Translations under genes and position numbers: made by a program
From: Prevotella sp.
GTDB lineage: Bacteria > Bacteroidota > Bacteroidia > Bacteroidales > Bacteroidaceae
Assembly (NCBI GenBank): GCA_017538105.1
Contig: JAFYJN010000040.1
Span: 39,428 to 103,427, forward strand
Reading direction: 5' to 3'
Length of the DNA: 64,000 bases
The notes under the pieces: model-generated
The model's database searches: none
What the model saw: only the letters and a program-made list of their open reading frames with translations
Told to the model about the DNA's origin: nothing
Part shown: piece after piece, positions 24,813 to 34,145 of the stretch
Layout of the letters: every line of letters begins with the position of its first letter
How positions within the stretch are numbered: the first letter of the stretch is position 1

Positions 24813-24843
24813 CAAAGATACGGAAGTTTTTTCTATCTGCAAA
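24813..24843 (-). promoter_or_regulatory. Promoter of the small RNA candidate
   Basis: TTTG (24840-24843), 19 nt, TATCTTTG (24813-24820) on the minus strand, a full match to the Bacteroidetes consensus. Confidence 0.75.
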
Positions 24844-25085
24844 TTATTTGCTTAAAAATCAATGGAATTTAACTGTTTTTAACATTAGATTGCGTTTTTG
24901 AAGGCATTTTAAGTTACGGATTGACGTATTTTGATGCAAAGGAAGACATAATCAACCGTCCCTCTTGAAAATGACAATCGCATGAGGACTAAATCGCCAG
25001 AAATAGTTCCTCGCCATGATGATAGTAAGTAATGGCTAAGGAAAATAAGAAATAACACTACGAAAGAAAAAGAGGAAAGAAGTGT

Positions 25086-25862
25086 TTAGAAATGGATGGT
25101 CTGCCCATCGTACGCCAGTTGGACGCCCTGGGGTAAACGTTTGGAAGATTCGGCATGAAGGCCGATTCCATGAGAACCATGTACGAGGAACGTACGTCGC
25201 GCCCCCACCTTTTGCGCAAACGAAATGGCATCGTCAACGAGTTGATGCGAGTGGTGTTCTTTTTCAAAGCGCAAAGCATTGACCACTAATGTTTCCACCC
25301 CTTCGAGATACCTCATCTCCTCGAGTTGGATGGTCTTCATGTCAGTGATATATGCCAATGAGCCGATGCGATAAGCAAAGATGGGCATTTGACCATGCAT
25401 AACCACGAAAGGTGTCACCTCAATGTCGCCAATGCGGAAAACATGATGAGGCGGCATCTCATGGAGGAGCAGTCTAGGTATTCCCGGATAATGGTTTTCA
25501 TGGAAGCAATATGGCATGGTTTGCCTGAGAGCCTTTGCCGTATCTTTATTGGCATAGACATCTATATCGTAGAGTTTGGGATAGTCAATGGAACAGAACG
25601 GTCTCAAGTCGTCGATACCCGCAACGTGGTCATAATGGATATGCGTTATCAACACCCCATCGATTTTCCTGAACGGCACCCGCAGCATTTGCTGCCGGAA
25701 ATCTGGACCACAGTCAATGATGACGCGCGTGCTATCCGTCTCCACCATAGCCGCCGTACGCAACCTATTGTCACGAGGATCGCTGCTGGTACACACCTTG
25801 CAATTACATCCAATGGAAGGGACGCCACCCGAAGTGCCAGTGCCAAGAAACGTGAAAACCAT
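25086..25862 (-). CDS. PhnP-like metallo-beta-lactamase-fold hydrolase
   Basis: 258 residues. The fold opens with FLGTGTSGGVPSIGC, then a CNCKVC cysteine motif, and has the metal motif HIHYDHVAG (about 74-82) and further ligands near FVVMHGQMP and VHGSHG. This pattern is that of PhnP-type phosphodiesterases. The physiological substrate, probably a cyclic phosphodiester, is not determined by sequence. It follows murB by 30 nt on the minus strand in a run DUF4348-murB-MBL. Confidence 0.85.
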   Translation of the reverse strand: MVFTFLGTGTSGGVPSIGCNCKVCTSSDPRDNRLRTAAMVETDSTRVIIDCGPDFRQQMLRVPFRKIDGVLITHIHYDHVAGIDDLRPFCSIDYPKLYDIDVYANKDTAKALRQTMPYCFHENHYPGIPRLLLHEMPPHHVFRIGDIEVTPFVVMHGQMPIFAYRIGSLAYITDMKTIQLEEMRYLEGVETLVVNALRFEKEHHSHQLVDDAISFAQKVGARRTFLVHGSHGIGLHAESSKRLPQGVQLAYDGQTIHF

Positions 25863-25892
25863 AATGAGGGATGAGCGATAAGAAATGAGGGG

Positions 25893-26906
25893 TTAAACTA
25901 TGTTGACTTCGGGGTATATGGCGATGGAGAATTGTTGCCACACATCGTTTTGTATGGCTTCACAAAGTTTGATTATGTCTTTGCCCGTTGCCCCGCCCCT
26001 ATTGACAAGGATAAGAGCCTGTTTCTCATACACCCCGGCCCTACCCAGGTCACGTCCTTTCCATCCGCATTGCTGAATGAGCCATGCTGCCGGTATCTTC
26101 ACCCTTTTCTCGTCTACCTCATAAAAAGGCATATCGGGATATTGGCTGCGCATGGATAGGAACTGTTCGCGGGGCACCATTGGGTTGACAAAGAAACTCC
26201 CCGCGTTGCCCAGCACTTTCACATCTGGCAATTTGCTGTTTCTTATGTCGATGATGGCATCACGCAACTGTTGGGCATCAGGTTGAGCGATGCCCTTTTC
26301 CGCCAGGAACGCTTTGATGTTGCCATACTCCAACCGAGGATGGAACGTCTTTTCCAGTCGGAAAGTGACGTATGTGATGAGAAAACGGTTTTTCCAATCG
26401 TGCTTGAATCGGCTGTCGCGGTATGCGTATTCACAGGCGGATGCAGGGATAGTGACTATTTCGCCCGTAGCGAGTTCCACCGCCTCCACAGAGGAAATGA
26501 TCTCACAGGCCTCGGTGCCGTATGCCCCGATGTTCTGCACAGCACAAGCCCCCACTTCACCTGGTATGAGCGAGAGGTTTTCCGCCCCATGCCATCCATT
26601 TTTCACCGCATAATCCACGATTTCGTCGAAGGTCTCCCCCGCCCCGCATCGCAGCAAAACATATTCGTCATATTCCTTCACCTCCCGTCCAAGGACCGTG
26701 GCATGTATCACAGTTCCCTGGAAGTTGCCAGAGAGAAGCAGATTACTTCCCGCTCCTATGATAAGCAGTGGCATGTCGCCATCGGAAAGAGCCGCCGCCA
26801 CCTGACGAGCTTCGTCGGCAGTGGCATATTCAATGAACCGACGGCATTGGGCATGAATGCCAAAAGTATTATGTGAAGTGAGGTCGTAATTAAGAATATC
26901 GTTCAT
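25893..26906 (-). CDS. murB: UDP-N-acetylenolpyruvoylglucosamine reductase
   Basis: 337 residues, type I MurB length. FAD-binding segments LLIIGAGSNLLLSG (about 48-61) and LIPGEVGACAVQNIGAYG (about 114-131) are clear; the catalytic serine sits in GNAGSFFVNP (about 234-243), and the C-terminal domain ends IAIYPEVNIV. It reduces enolpyruvyl-UDP-GlcNAc to UDP-MurNAc in peptidoglycan synthesis. It lies 32 nt after the DUF4348 lipoprotein gene. Confidence 0.97.
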   Translation of the reverse strand: MNDILNYDLTSHNTFGIHAQCRRFIEYATADEARQVAAALSDGDMPLLIIGAGSNLLLSGNFQGTVIHATVLGREVKEYDEYVLLRCGAGETFDEIVDYAVKNGWHGAENLSLIPGEVGACAVQNIGAYGTEACEIISSVEAVELATGEIVTIPASACEYAYRDSRFKHDWKNRFLITYVTFRLEKTFHPRLEYGNIKAFLAEKGIAQPDAQQLRDAIIDIRNSKLPDVKVLGNAGSFFVNPMVPREQFLSMRSQYPDMPFYEVDEKRVKIPAAWLIQQCGWKGRDLGRAGVYEKQALILVNRGGATGKDIIKLCEAIQNDVWQQFSIAIYPEVNIV

Positions 26907-26938
26907 TATAATAAGAAAGGGGAGTTATGATGGGCGGG

Positions 26939-27805
26939 TTATTGCAACAATTTCACCAGTTTCCACTTCCCATCTTTTATCTGGAATGTCATCTCCGTCT
27001 CCAGTCCGTTGGAGATGCCCCTGATGATGAATATCTTCTGTTTGCTCTGTTTATATTCCTGTCCGTAGATGATTGTGTAGATGGACCCCTTGGGCAATAC
27101 CGGTGGCTGGAAGTCCTGCCATTGCTCGGGATAAAATTCCCCGTCAATCATATGGAAGTCGTCGTCAGGGTCGGGCACCGTCGTCTTCACAGGCTCGCAG
27201 AGGCTTTGCACCTGAAAGAGAGAATCGGCTGCAAATTTAGCGTAGAAATCAAGGAACGACGCATTGTTGTTTTGCGCCATGGCATCATGGTTAATCTCCG
27301 TAAGCATCCATAGTCCGTTTTCACGGTTGAATATAAACTGTTCCACCGTTTTTGTGTCGAGTTGGACTTTTTCCACGACCACATGATTCACCGTCGTATC
27401 TTTCGACAGTTCCATCTGTTTCTCATTGTCGAGGATGAGCGTGTAGAAGCCCTGTTTCATGAACAACTTCTCCATTTTCCATTGCTGTTGTTCAACTAGG
27501 GTCGTTTGTTTTCCCTTGATCACCGGCAGAGGGAATTTCACCCTTTCAAGTTGCAGTTTTCTGTTAGCCGTAAAGTTGAAGAGGAAGTCGTCGAACAGTT
27601 CGTCGGCCGCCTTTGGCATGGGTGTTTCCGCGATGATTGTCTCCATGGTGTCTAGGGGAACTGTATCCGTGTCGGCGGGCATGAAATCGATGTGCATGTC
27701 GAGACTGTCGTCTTGACCGACATTGTTTTTTCTGTCAGAACAGCCGTATGACATCCACAGCATGAACGTTGCCAGAGCAACGAACAACGAGGCCAGGTGC
27801 TTCAT
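26939..27805 (-). CDS. DUF4348-like lipoprotein
   Basis: 288 residues. Lipoprotein signal with the lipid cysteine in MLWMSYGC (about 22), an acidic linker, then a domain of about 220 residues beginning DELFDDFLFNFTANRKLQ. Long strand-turn-strand stretches recall NTF2- or SnoaL-like folds. I recognise it as DUF4348 from Bacteroidetes; its function is unknown. First gene of the murB operon, with a TACTTTTG element at 27845-27852. Confidence 0.75.
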   Translation of the reverse strand: MKHLASLFVALATFMLWMSYGCSDRKNNVGQDDSLDMHIDFMPADTDTVPLDTMETIIAETPMPKAADELFDDFLFNFTANRKLQLERVKFPLPVIKGKQTTLVEQQQWKMEKLFMKQGFYTLILDNEKQMELSKDTTVNHVVVEKVQLDTKTVEQFIFNRENGLWMLTEINHDAMAQNNNASFLDFYAKFAADSLFQVQSLCEPVKTTVPDPDDDFHMIDGEFYPEQWQDFQPPVLPKGSIYTIIYGQEYKQSKQKIFIIRGISNGLETEMTFQIKDGKWKLVKLLQ

Positions 27806-27844
27806 ATATGAAGGGTTGAGACTTGTTTGTTACAATAATTCATG

Positions 27845-27852
27845 CAAAAGTA
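27845..27852 (-). promoter_or_regulatory. Minus-7 element ahead of the DUF4348-murB operon
   Basis: TACTTTTG on the minus strand about 40 nt before the DUF4348 start. Confidence 0.5.
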
Positions 27853-27916
27853 ATGCATTTTTCCCTTTAGTCCTTCATTTCCCATAACAAATTTTCGTTT
27901 TGTCTGGAAAAAGGTC

Positions 27917-28687
27917 TTATTTACGGGTTGTCAGCGGGCTTCTCGTGGTACGTTTGTAACTTCTGTAGGGGTCGAGCGGAATCTCTTCCTCGGACTCTTC
28001 AAGAGGATTTCCGTGAGGCAGACGAAACTTAAGATAGCGTATATTGAGCCCACGTTCTATCCATTGACTTTCATAATAAGTCTGTATGATGAGTATGCGC
28101 TGAGTTTCGGAATCGATGCCTCCGGTATGGTACAAGTCGTCCGTTGTGAACAGCACGGGCAGATTGTTTTTTTCCACCATCCGCATAGTGTAGGTAAAGA
28201 GAAAATTCGAGTCGGTTTTCAGATGGACGATGCCCCCGTCGACGAGGAACCTGCGATAACGCTCCATAAAGAACGTGCTGGTGAGGCGTTTCCTTGGGTT
28301 CTTCATCTGCGGATCAGAAAAAGTAAGCCAAATCTCCTGTACTTCCCCGGCATCGAAAAACCGGTCGATAATCTCGATGTTGGTGCGCAGGAACGCCACA
28401 TTGGGCAAGTTCTCCTTTAGCGCCTGCGTAGCTCCTGTCCACATTCGAGCCCCTTTGATATCGACACCGATAAAATTGACATGGGGAAACAGTTTTGCCA
28501 ATCCCACGGTATATTCACCTTTTCCGCATCCCAGTTCAAGTACGATGGGATGGTCATTATGAAAATACTGCTCACGCCAATGCCCCTTCATCTCGAAGGG
28601 CACCTGTTCAGCCACCGAGAACGGGTATTGAAACACGTTTTTGTAGGTAGCCATATCGGCGAATTTAGCCAGTTTTCCTTTTGCCAT
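27917..28687 (-). CDS. trmB: tRNA (guanine-N7)-methyltransferase
   Basis: 256 residues, slightly longer than the E. coli enzyme. SAM motif [11 protein letters not shown] (about 49-59), acidic motif [14 protein letters not shown], and the conserved [17 protein letters not shown] (about 118-134) all fit TrmB. It methylates G46 of tRNAs. It is downstream of ilvE across a hairpin. Confidence 0.95.
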   Translation of the reverse strand: MAKGKLAKFADMATYKNVFQYPFSVAEQVPFEMKGHWREQYFHNDHPIVLELGCGKGEYTVGLAKLFPHVNFIGVDIKGARMWTGATQALKENLPNVAFLRTNIEIIDRFFDAGEVQEIWLTFSDPQMKNPRKRLTSTFFMERYRRFLVDGGIVHLKTDSNFLFTYTMRMVEKNNLPVLFTTDDLYHTGGIDSETQRILIIQTYYESQWIERGLNIRYLKFRLPHGNPLEESEEEIPLDPYRSYKRTTRSPLTTRK

Positions 28688-28712
28688 TGAAATGGGAGTG
28701 ACGAATGGTGAA

Positions 28713-28740
28713 GTTCGGGCGGACAGTCCTCCGCCCGAAC
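28713..28740. terminator. Hairpin between ilvE and trmB
   Basis: An 11-bp perfect stem, GTTCGGGCGGA with TCCGCCCGAAC, around a 6-nt loop. No T run on the minus strand, so it may be an mRNA-processing or partial termination structure. Confidence 0.5.
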
Positions 28741-28747
28741 GGAAAAA

Positions 28748-29776
28748 TTATTCCAACACCACTTTGGTCCAGTTGTGGATGTCGGGCTCTATGCCATACT
28801 GTATGTTACGCAATTTGGTGTATAGTTTGAAAGAGATGGGGCCGGGTTTGCCATCCTTGGAGAATACGAACCTTTTGCCTGTGTCGAGGTCGTCGATGTA
28901 GGAAATGGGAGATATGACCGCCGCCGTACCGCAAGCTCCAGCCTCTTCGAACGTATCCAGTTCTTCTTCAGGTATCGGCCGGCGTTCCACCTTCATGCCC
29001 AAATCCTCCGCCAATTGCATGAGACTCTTGTTGGTGATACTCGGCAATATGGACGTGCTCTTAGGCGTGACGTAGGTATTGTCCTTTATGCCGAAGAAGT
29101 TGGCCGCTCCGCACTCATCCATAAATTTCTTTTCCTTGGCGTCGAGGTAGAATTCGCAAGCGTATCCTTTTTGATGTGCCAAGTCGTTGGCTCGTAATGA
29201 TGCTGCATAGTTGCCGCCCACCTTATAAATACCGGTGCCGAGCGGTGCCGAGCGGTCGTATTCACGAACTATGACGTATGGGTTAGTGGAGAATCCCCCC
29301 TTGAAATACGGTCCCACCGGAGTGACGAATATCATAAACAGATACTCTTTTGCGGGATGCACGCCCACCTGTGCGCTGGTGCCGATGAGCAACGGTCTTA
29401 TATATAACGATGCGCCGCTTTCATAAGTAGGAATATACTCCTGGTTGAGACGTACCACTTTTGCCACCATCTCCTCGAACAGTTCCGTAGGCACTTCAGG
29501 CATCATGATGCCACGACAGGTGCTTTGCAGTCGCGCCGCGTTCTCGTCCATACGGAAGACGCGCACCTTTCCGTCGGGGCATCGGAAAGCTTTCAGTCCT
29601 TCGAAAGCCTCCTGTCCGTAGTGCAGACATGTCGCCGCCATGTGGATGTTGATGTTTTCTTCAGAGCTGACCTCTATCTCGCCCCATTTGCCATCACGGT
29701 AGTAACATCTCACATTGTAGTCCGTTTTCATGTAGCCAAACGACAAGTTGGCCCAATCAAGATTTTTCATAAGCAT
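28748..29776 (-). CDS. ilvE: Branched-chain amino acid aminotransferase
   Basis: 342 residues. Class IV PLP fold: GQEAFEGLKAFRCPDG (about 54-69), the PLP lysine in IYKVGGNYAASL (about 196), and the FFGIKDNTYVTPK and EAGACGTAAVISPI segments near the phosphate site. It transfers amino groups between Val/Leu/Ile and their keto acids. Two ATG codons (29776 and 29770) are possible starts. A TATTTTTG element lies at 29819-29826. Confidence 0.95.
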   Translation of the reverse strand: MLMKNLDWANLSFGYMKTDYNVRCYYRDGKWGEIEVSSEENINIHMAATCLHYGQEAFEGLKAFRCPDGKVRVFRMDENAARLQSTCRGIMMPEVPTELFEEMVAKVVRLNQEYIPTYESGASLYIRPLLIGTSAQVGVHPAKEYLFMIFVTPVGPYFKGGFSTNPYVIVREYDRSAPLGTGIYKVGGNYAASLRANDLAHQKGYACEFYLDAKEKKFMDECGAANFFGIKDNTYVTPKSTSILPSITNKSLMQLAEDLGMKVERRPIPEEELDTFEEAGACGTAAVISPISYIDDLDTGKRFVFSKDGKPGPISFKLYTKLRNIQYGIEPDIHNWTKVVLE

Positions 29777-29818
29777 TTATTTTTGGTTAGGTTATACATT
29801 TCACGCCTAATAATCATG

Positions 29819-29826
29819 CAAAAATA
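29819..29826 (-). promoter_or_regulatory. Minus-7 element ahead of ilvE
   Basis: TATTTTTG on the minus strand, 43 nt before the ilvE start codon. Confidence 0.45.
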
Positions 29827-29837
29827 CGAAGAAAAAT

Positions 29838-29896
29838 TGAAAGAATAAAAGATTATAAGATTAAAAAAAACGAAAGATTAAAAAAAAAGAAAGATT
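29838..29896. repeat. A-rich GATTAAAA tract
   Basis: GAAAGAATAAAAGATTATAAG and related text between ilvE and xseA; the same class as at 2990 and 61676. Confidence 0.55.
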
Positions 29897-29909
29897 ATGA
29901 AGAGTACGA

Positions 29910-31214
29910 TTAAGATTTCACTTCCGATATGATGGAGCCTTTGGCGAGACGTGTGGTGACGATGTCTCCCGGACGGAGGAGAGAAGCATCGGTCAAGGCA
30001 TGGCCGTTGTGCAAGGTGATACTGTAACCCCTCTTTAGGGTATTCTCCGGATCGAGAGCAGCGACGCGCTGTGAAAACATATCAAGATGATGCCGCTGTT
30101 CCGTTAGATGTCTCTTGGCCGCTGGCAGTACCTTTTGCGACAACAATTCCAGGGCATGACGGTGAAGGAGGATATTGTTGTTGAGAGCATTCTCCATACG
30201 TACATTCATCTGTCCCAATCTATTACGTTCCTTCATCAGAGCCATACCCACCTGTTGAGGTATGACAGACGACAGGCGAAGGAGTCGCATTCTCTCCTTT
30301 TCCAGCGTTGACCCCACCCTGCCAGTGATAATTTGTTGCATCTCGGTGATATGCTCCGCCACCCTTTTCAAATGTTCGACAAGAAAAGAGGCTGCCGCTG
30401 TCGGTGTCTTCACCCTCATATGAGCCACCATGTCGAGCACGCACTCATCGCGGTCGTGCCCGATGCCCGTGATGACTGGTAGCGGGAAATTCGCCACATG
30501 TCGAGCCAGATCCAGCGTGTCGAACCCACTCATGTCGCTCACAGCCCCGCCACCACGAATGATGACCACCACATCAAAATCGTCTATCCGCTCGTTGATG
30601 GCATCAAGAGCTTGTATCACCCCTTGCGACACCCCCTCGCCCTGCATCACCGAAGGGAACAGCGTTACCCAGAAACGCATTCCGTAGTCGTTAAGCAACA
30701 GTTGGTGTCTGAAGTCGCCATATCCCGCCGCCCCCTCGCTGGACACCACCGCCACACGCTGTGCAAAGAGCGGAAATGGCAGTCGTTTATTGTCGTTGAT
30801 GACCCCTTCAGCCTCCAACGTTCTCAGGATCTCCTGACGTCGCAGCGCCAAATCGCCCATGGTGAATGACGGGTTCACGTCGGTGACTATCCATGCGAAT
30901 CCATAGTTCTCATGGAACTGCGCCCTCACTTTGAGCATCACCTTGATACCCGCCGCAAAAGGTTGGCCGGTGGACCTTTCAAAATGAGTCCTTACCAGCA
31001 TCCATCTGTTACGCCAGCATCGCGCCTGGGCACGTGCCACAGGAGTGTTCGACCGTTGGTCCTTTTCGACGAGGTCGATGTAACAATGTCCACCACGTTC
31101 GTGCACCTCAGCCAGTTCAGCCACCACCCAATAGTCATGGTTGAGATGGTTATCGACCATCTCCGCCACTATGCCGTTCAGTTCGAGTAACGACAATGCC
31201 CCATCAGGAGTCAT
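29910..31214 (-). CDS. xseA: Exodeoxyribonuclease VII large subunit
   Basis: About 434 residues from the ATG at 31214, which overlaps the subtilase stop as ATGA and gives MTPDGALSLLELNGIVAEMV, a usual XseA N-terminus; an ATG at 31235 would overlap more. An OB-fold domain (about 1-100) precedes the catalytic core with VAVVSSEGAAGYGDF, the VVIIRGGGAVSDMSGFD motif (about 220-236) and TGIGHDRDECVLDMVAH. A long helical region and a short C-terminal domain follow. It degrades single-stranded DNA with XseB. xseB is not beside it but at 60071. Confidence 0.95.
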   Translation of the reverse strand: MTPDGALSLLELNGIVAEMVDNHLNHDYWVVAELAEVHERGGHCYIDLVEKDQRSNTPVARAQARCWRNRWMLVRTHFERSTGQPFAAGIKVMLKVRAQFHENYGFAWIVTDVNPSFTMGDLALRRQEILRTLEAEGVINDNKRLPFPLFAQRVAVVSSEGAAGYGDFRHQLLLNDYGMRFWVTLFPSVMQGEGVSQGVIQALDAINERIDDFDVVVIIRGGGAVSDMSGFDTLDLARHVANFPLPVITGIGHDRDECVLDMVAHMRVKTPTAAASFLVEHLKRVAEHITEMQQIITGRVGSTLEKERMRLLRLSSVIPQQVGMALMKERNRLGQMNVRMENALNNNILLHRHALELLSQKVLPAAKRHLTEQRHHLDMFSQRVAALDPENTLKRGYSITLHNGHALTDASLLRPGDIVTTRLAKGSIISEVKS

Positions 31215-32626
31215 TTGTTCCTGCCGTTCTCCCATGCTTTCATGAAATCAGGAATACCATATCCCATCACGTTGTTGGGCGTATCATAATTGCTGCCGCT
31301 CCTCCTTACGAGGTCCATGATTTCCAGGGCCGTTTTTTGCGGCAGAGCCTGCCACAAGCATGCCACCATTCCCGCCACGATAGGCGCGGAGAACGACGTG
31401 CCCATGCTGTAACTTATCGTCCCTCTGCCGTCAATGACCGCCGCCGGACTACCCAGCGCCATCACATCCGGTTTCACCCTCCCATCGTCAGATGGTCCCA
31501 CGCTACTGAATGCCGCGTTGTTCTTGAGCATGTTCACCGCCCCCACCGCCAATATGTCGGTGGCATCAGCAGGGAAATTTATTTTTTTCCATACATTCAT
31601 GCCGTCATTTCCCGCACTGTTGACATGGATGATACCCTTGTGGGCCAACATCGAAGCAGTGCGCGAGATGAGTGCCGTATGTCCGTTTAGATCCGAGTAG
31701 GCATGGTCCATTTCTTCCTCGTCGAAGTCTTGGTATCCCAACGAGCTGTTGATGACATCGACACCCACGCTATCAGCAAACTCCACCGCCGCCGCCCAAT
31801 AGTCTTCCTCTACAAGAGTCTCGGTGGCATTGTCCTCAGAGCGCAAAAGCCAAAATTCCGCTTCCGGAGCCGTTCCCACGAAATACTCCGGTTGGTTCAT
31901 ACCCATGCACGACAACACCATTGTTCCATGTTCAGTCTCTGCGAAGATAGACGGTGTAGGCGTAGCCACGAAATCACGATGTCCGAGTATCTTGATATTT
32001 CTCATCATCGCCATTTGATCGGCGTTCATGAATCCCCCGTCCAAGATGGCGATGGTCATCCCTTTTCCTTTGAAGCCAGCATCGTGAAGCGGTTTTCCGT
32101 TGAGCAGTCCAATCTGTGCCCCGCCCGCTCCATAGTAATGGCCCTCGTTACGGTCGGTTTCCGAGAAGGTATCTGCACACTTCACACGGTGTACCGACTT
32201 GAGTGAATCGGGGGCTGACCACACTTTTTGGGCACTGCGGATGAAGGGCTGAAGCAGCAGATTGTCGACCTTTGTCTTGTCGGCCACACGCACCACCACA
32301 GTATTGTTCCACCGGCTCCGGCTCATTATCTTCACCCCCTGCGCCTCTATCTGGCGAATGTAAGTAAGAGGTATGGGCAAGTCGGTTGAATCGACCTCCA
32401 GATGTTGTTTTTTTCTCCGTTCAATGGCTTTTGACGACAGGAACCGTTCCGGTTTGTTGAGTTTATACTCCGTAGGCTTTTTATCCGTGAGGTAAAGCCT
32501 GTACATGAAACAATTTCCCCAAGGATATCCATTTGTCGAGGCGATGCCCGTTGTTTTCTGTGCAAATGTCGCAACCACCGACATCCCCGCAATGAACATG
32601 ACGAATAGTCTTTTCTTGTAATTCAT
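31211..32626 (-). CDS. S8-family subtilisin-like serine peptidase, exported
   Basis: 471 residues from ATG 32626, which yields a signal peptide (KRLFVMFIAGMSVVATFAQ); an upstream ATG at 32686 lies before the likely transcription start. The catalytic triad is visible: Asp in MTIAILDGGF (about 197), His in AETEHGTMVL (about 235) and Ser in YSMGTSFSAPIVAGM (about 424), with the oxyanion Asn in VNSAGNDG (about 360). An N-terminal inhibitor-like region (about 25-150) probably acts as propeptide. Likely periplasmic or surface protease. It precedes xseA by ATGA overlap, an odd functional pair. Confidence 0.9.
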   Translation of the reverse strand: MNYKKRLFVMFIAGMSVVATFAQKTTGIASTNGYPWGNCFMYRLYLTDKKPTEYKLNKPERFLSSKAIERRKKQHLEVDSTDLPIPLTYIRQIEAQGVKIMSRSRWNNTVVVRVADKTKVDNLLLQPFIRSAQKVWSAPDSLKSVHRVKCADTFSETDRNEGHYYGAGGAQIGLLNGKPLHDAGFKGKGMTIAILDGGFMNADQMAMMRNIKILGHRDFVATPTPSIFAETEHGTMVLSCMGMNQPEYFVGTAPEAEFWLLRSEDNATETLVEEDYWAAAVEFADSVGVDVINSSLGYQDFDEEEMDHAYSDLNGHTALISRTASMLAHKGIIHVNSAGNDGMNVWKKINFPADATDILAVGAVNMLKNNAAFSSVGPSDDGRVKPDVMALGSPAAVIDGRGTISYSMGTSFSAPIVAGMVACLWQALPQKTALEIMDLVRRSGSNYDTPNNVMGYGIPDFMKAWENGRNK

Positions 32627-32648
32627 ATCGTTTTTGAGATGTGATTTG

Positions 32649-32656
32649 CAAAAGTA
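32649..32656 (-). promoter_or_regulatory. Minus-7 element of the subtilase-xseA operon
   Basis: TACTTTTG on the minus strand; start of transcription near 32642, 16 nt ahead of the chosen start codon. Confidence 0.55.
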
Positions 32657-32701
32657 AAGAAAAAAAACGCATAAAAGACCAAACAAGTAGCATTTTTTCT
32701 G

Positions 32702-32709
32702 TAATTTTG
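32702..32709 (+). promoter_or_regulatory. Minus-7 element of the MATE gene
   Basis: TAATTTTG, 15 nt before the MATE start codon, divergent from the subtilase promoter. Confidence 0.55.
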
Positions 32710-32723
32710 CAAATAATTAGAAC

Positions 32724-34088
32724 ATGGACAACAAGAAAGCGACATTGGAGTTGGGCACAAAGCCTGTGGGCCGTCTGTTGGTGCAGTATGCCGTACCCGC
32801 CATGATAGCGATGACCGCATCAAGCCTGTACAACATCATCGACCGTGCATTCATCGGCCAAGTGGTTGGTCCAGAGGCCATTGCCGGATTGGGTGTCACA
32901 TTTCCCTTCATGAACCTAAGTGCCGCCTTCGGAGCCGCCGTGGGAGTAGGCGCGTCCACCTCAATCAGCGTAAAACTGGGGCAGAAAGACTACCGCACCG
33001 CCCAGTTGCTTCTGGGAAACACAGTGACATTGAACATGATCATCGGTATCCTCTTCGCCGTTGTCTGCCTCATATTCATCAACCCCATTCTCCGTTTTTT
33101 CGGGGCCAGTGACCAAACGTTGCCTTACGCCCGTCAATTCATGGAAGTGATTTTATGCGGCAACGTGATCACCCACATGTATTTTGGCATGAATGCCGTG
33201 TTAAGGGCAGCCTCAAAGCCCCGTCACGCCATGTACGCCACCATCTTTACGGTAGCGATGAACATTCTGTTGGATGTGGTGTTCATCTGGTGGTGGGGCT
33301 GGGGAATCCGTGGCGCCGCTTTTGCCACCCTTATCTCCCAAACATTAGCCATGACATGGCAGATGTGGCTTTTCTCAAACAAGAAAGAGTTGTTGCATTT
33401 ACAACGCGGCATCTACCGTTTGAAAAGTGTGCTGGTGAAGAATATCATCAGCATCGGCATTTCCCCCTTCTTGATGAACGCCTGCGCCTGTGTGATTGTT
33501 ATCTTCATGAACAACCAGTTTGTGCGTTATGGAGGTGACATGGCCGTCGGCGCATACAGCATCGCCAACTCCATCGGCATGATGTTCGTGATGTTTGTGA
33601 TGGGTGTGAACCAAGGTATGCAGCCGATAGCAGGTTACAACTATGGCGCTGGGCTGACCGGCCGTCTGATGCGCGTGTTGAAGTTGGCCATCTGGGCCGC
33701 CACAGCCATCATGACCCTCGGTTGGTTGATAGCCATGTTCCTTCCCTACTATTGCGCCCGACTGTTTACCACTGACGACACACTCATCGCGATGGCCATC
33801 ACTGGTATCCGCATCAACATGTTGATGTTTCCCATCATTGGTTTCCAGATGGTGGTGACCAATTTTTTCCAATGCATCGGCAAGGTGAAAATCAGCATAT
33901 TTCTCTCGCTTTCGCGCCAGTTGCTCTTCCTGCTCCCGCTGTTGTTAATGCTTCCTTGGGTGTGGGGGTTGAACGGAGTATGGGCCGCCCTTCCCTCCTC
34001 CGACTTGATATCCGCCATGGTCGCGCTGGCTATGATGGGAAAAATAAGAAACATTAAAAACGCCAACCTTCCCAGCGCATCCAAATAG
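32724..34088 (+). CDS. MATE-family efflux transporter
   Basis: 454 residues, twelve predicted membrane helices in two similar halves. The N-terminal LLVQYAVPAMIAMTASSLYN, the PEAIAGLGVTFPF motif and the second-half NSIGMMFVMFVMGVNQGMQP are MATE features. It probably exports cationic drugs or metabolites with Na+ or H+. Substrate not predictable. It stands alone, with convergent maf downstream. Confidence 0.92.
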   Translation: MDNKKATLELGTKPVGRLLVQYAVPAMIAMTASSLYNIIDRAFIGQVVGPEAIAGLGVTFPFMNLSAAFGAAVGVGASTSISVKLGQKDYRTAQLLLGNTVTLNMIIGILFAVVCLIFINPILRFFGASDQTLPYARQFMEVILCGNVITHMYFGMNAVLRAASKPRHAMYATIFTVAMNILLDVVFIWWWGWGIRGAAFATLISQTLAMTWQMWLFSNKKELLHLQRGIYRLKSVLVKNIISIGISPFLMNACACVIVIFMNNQFVRYGGDMAVGAYSIANSIGMMFVMFVMGVNQGMQPIAGYNYGAGLTGRLMRVLKLAIWAATAIMTLGWLIAMFLPYYCARLFTTDDTLIAMAITGIRINMLMFPIIGFQMVVTNFFQCIGKVKISIFLSLSRQLLFLLPLLLMLPWVWGLNGVWAALPSSDLISAMVALAMMGKIRNIKNANLPSASK

Positions 34089-34145
34089 AAGGGAGCGTCG
34101 GGCGAACAGTAAGTCCCACACAATTTATAAAATACACCTTATGCT

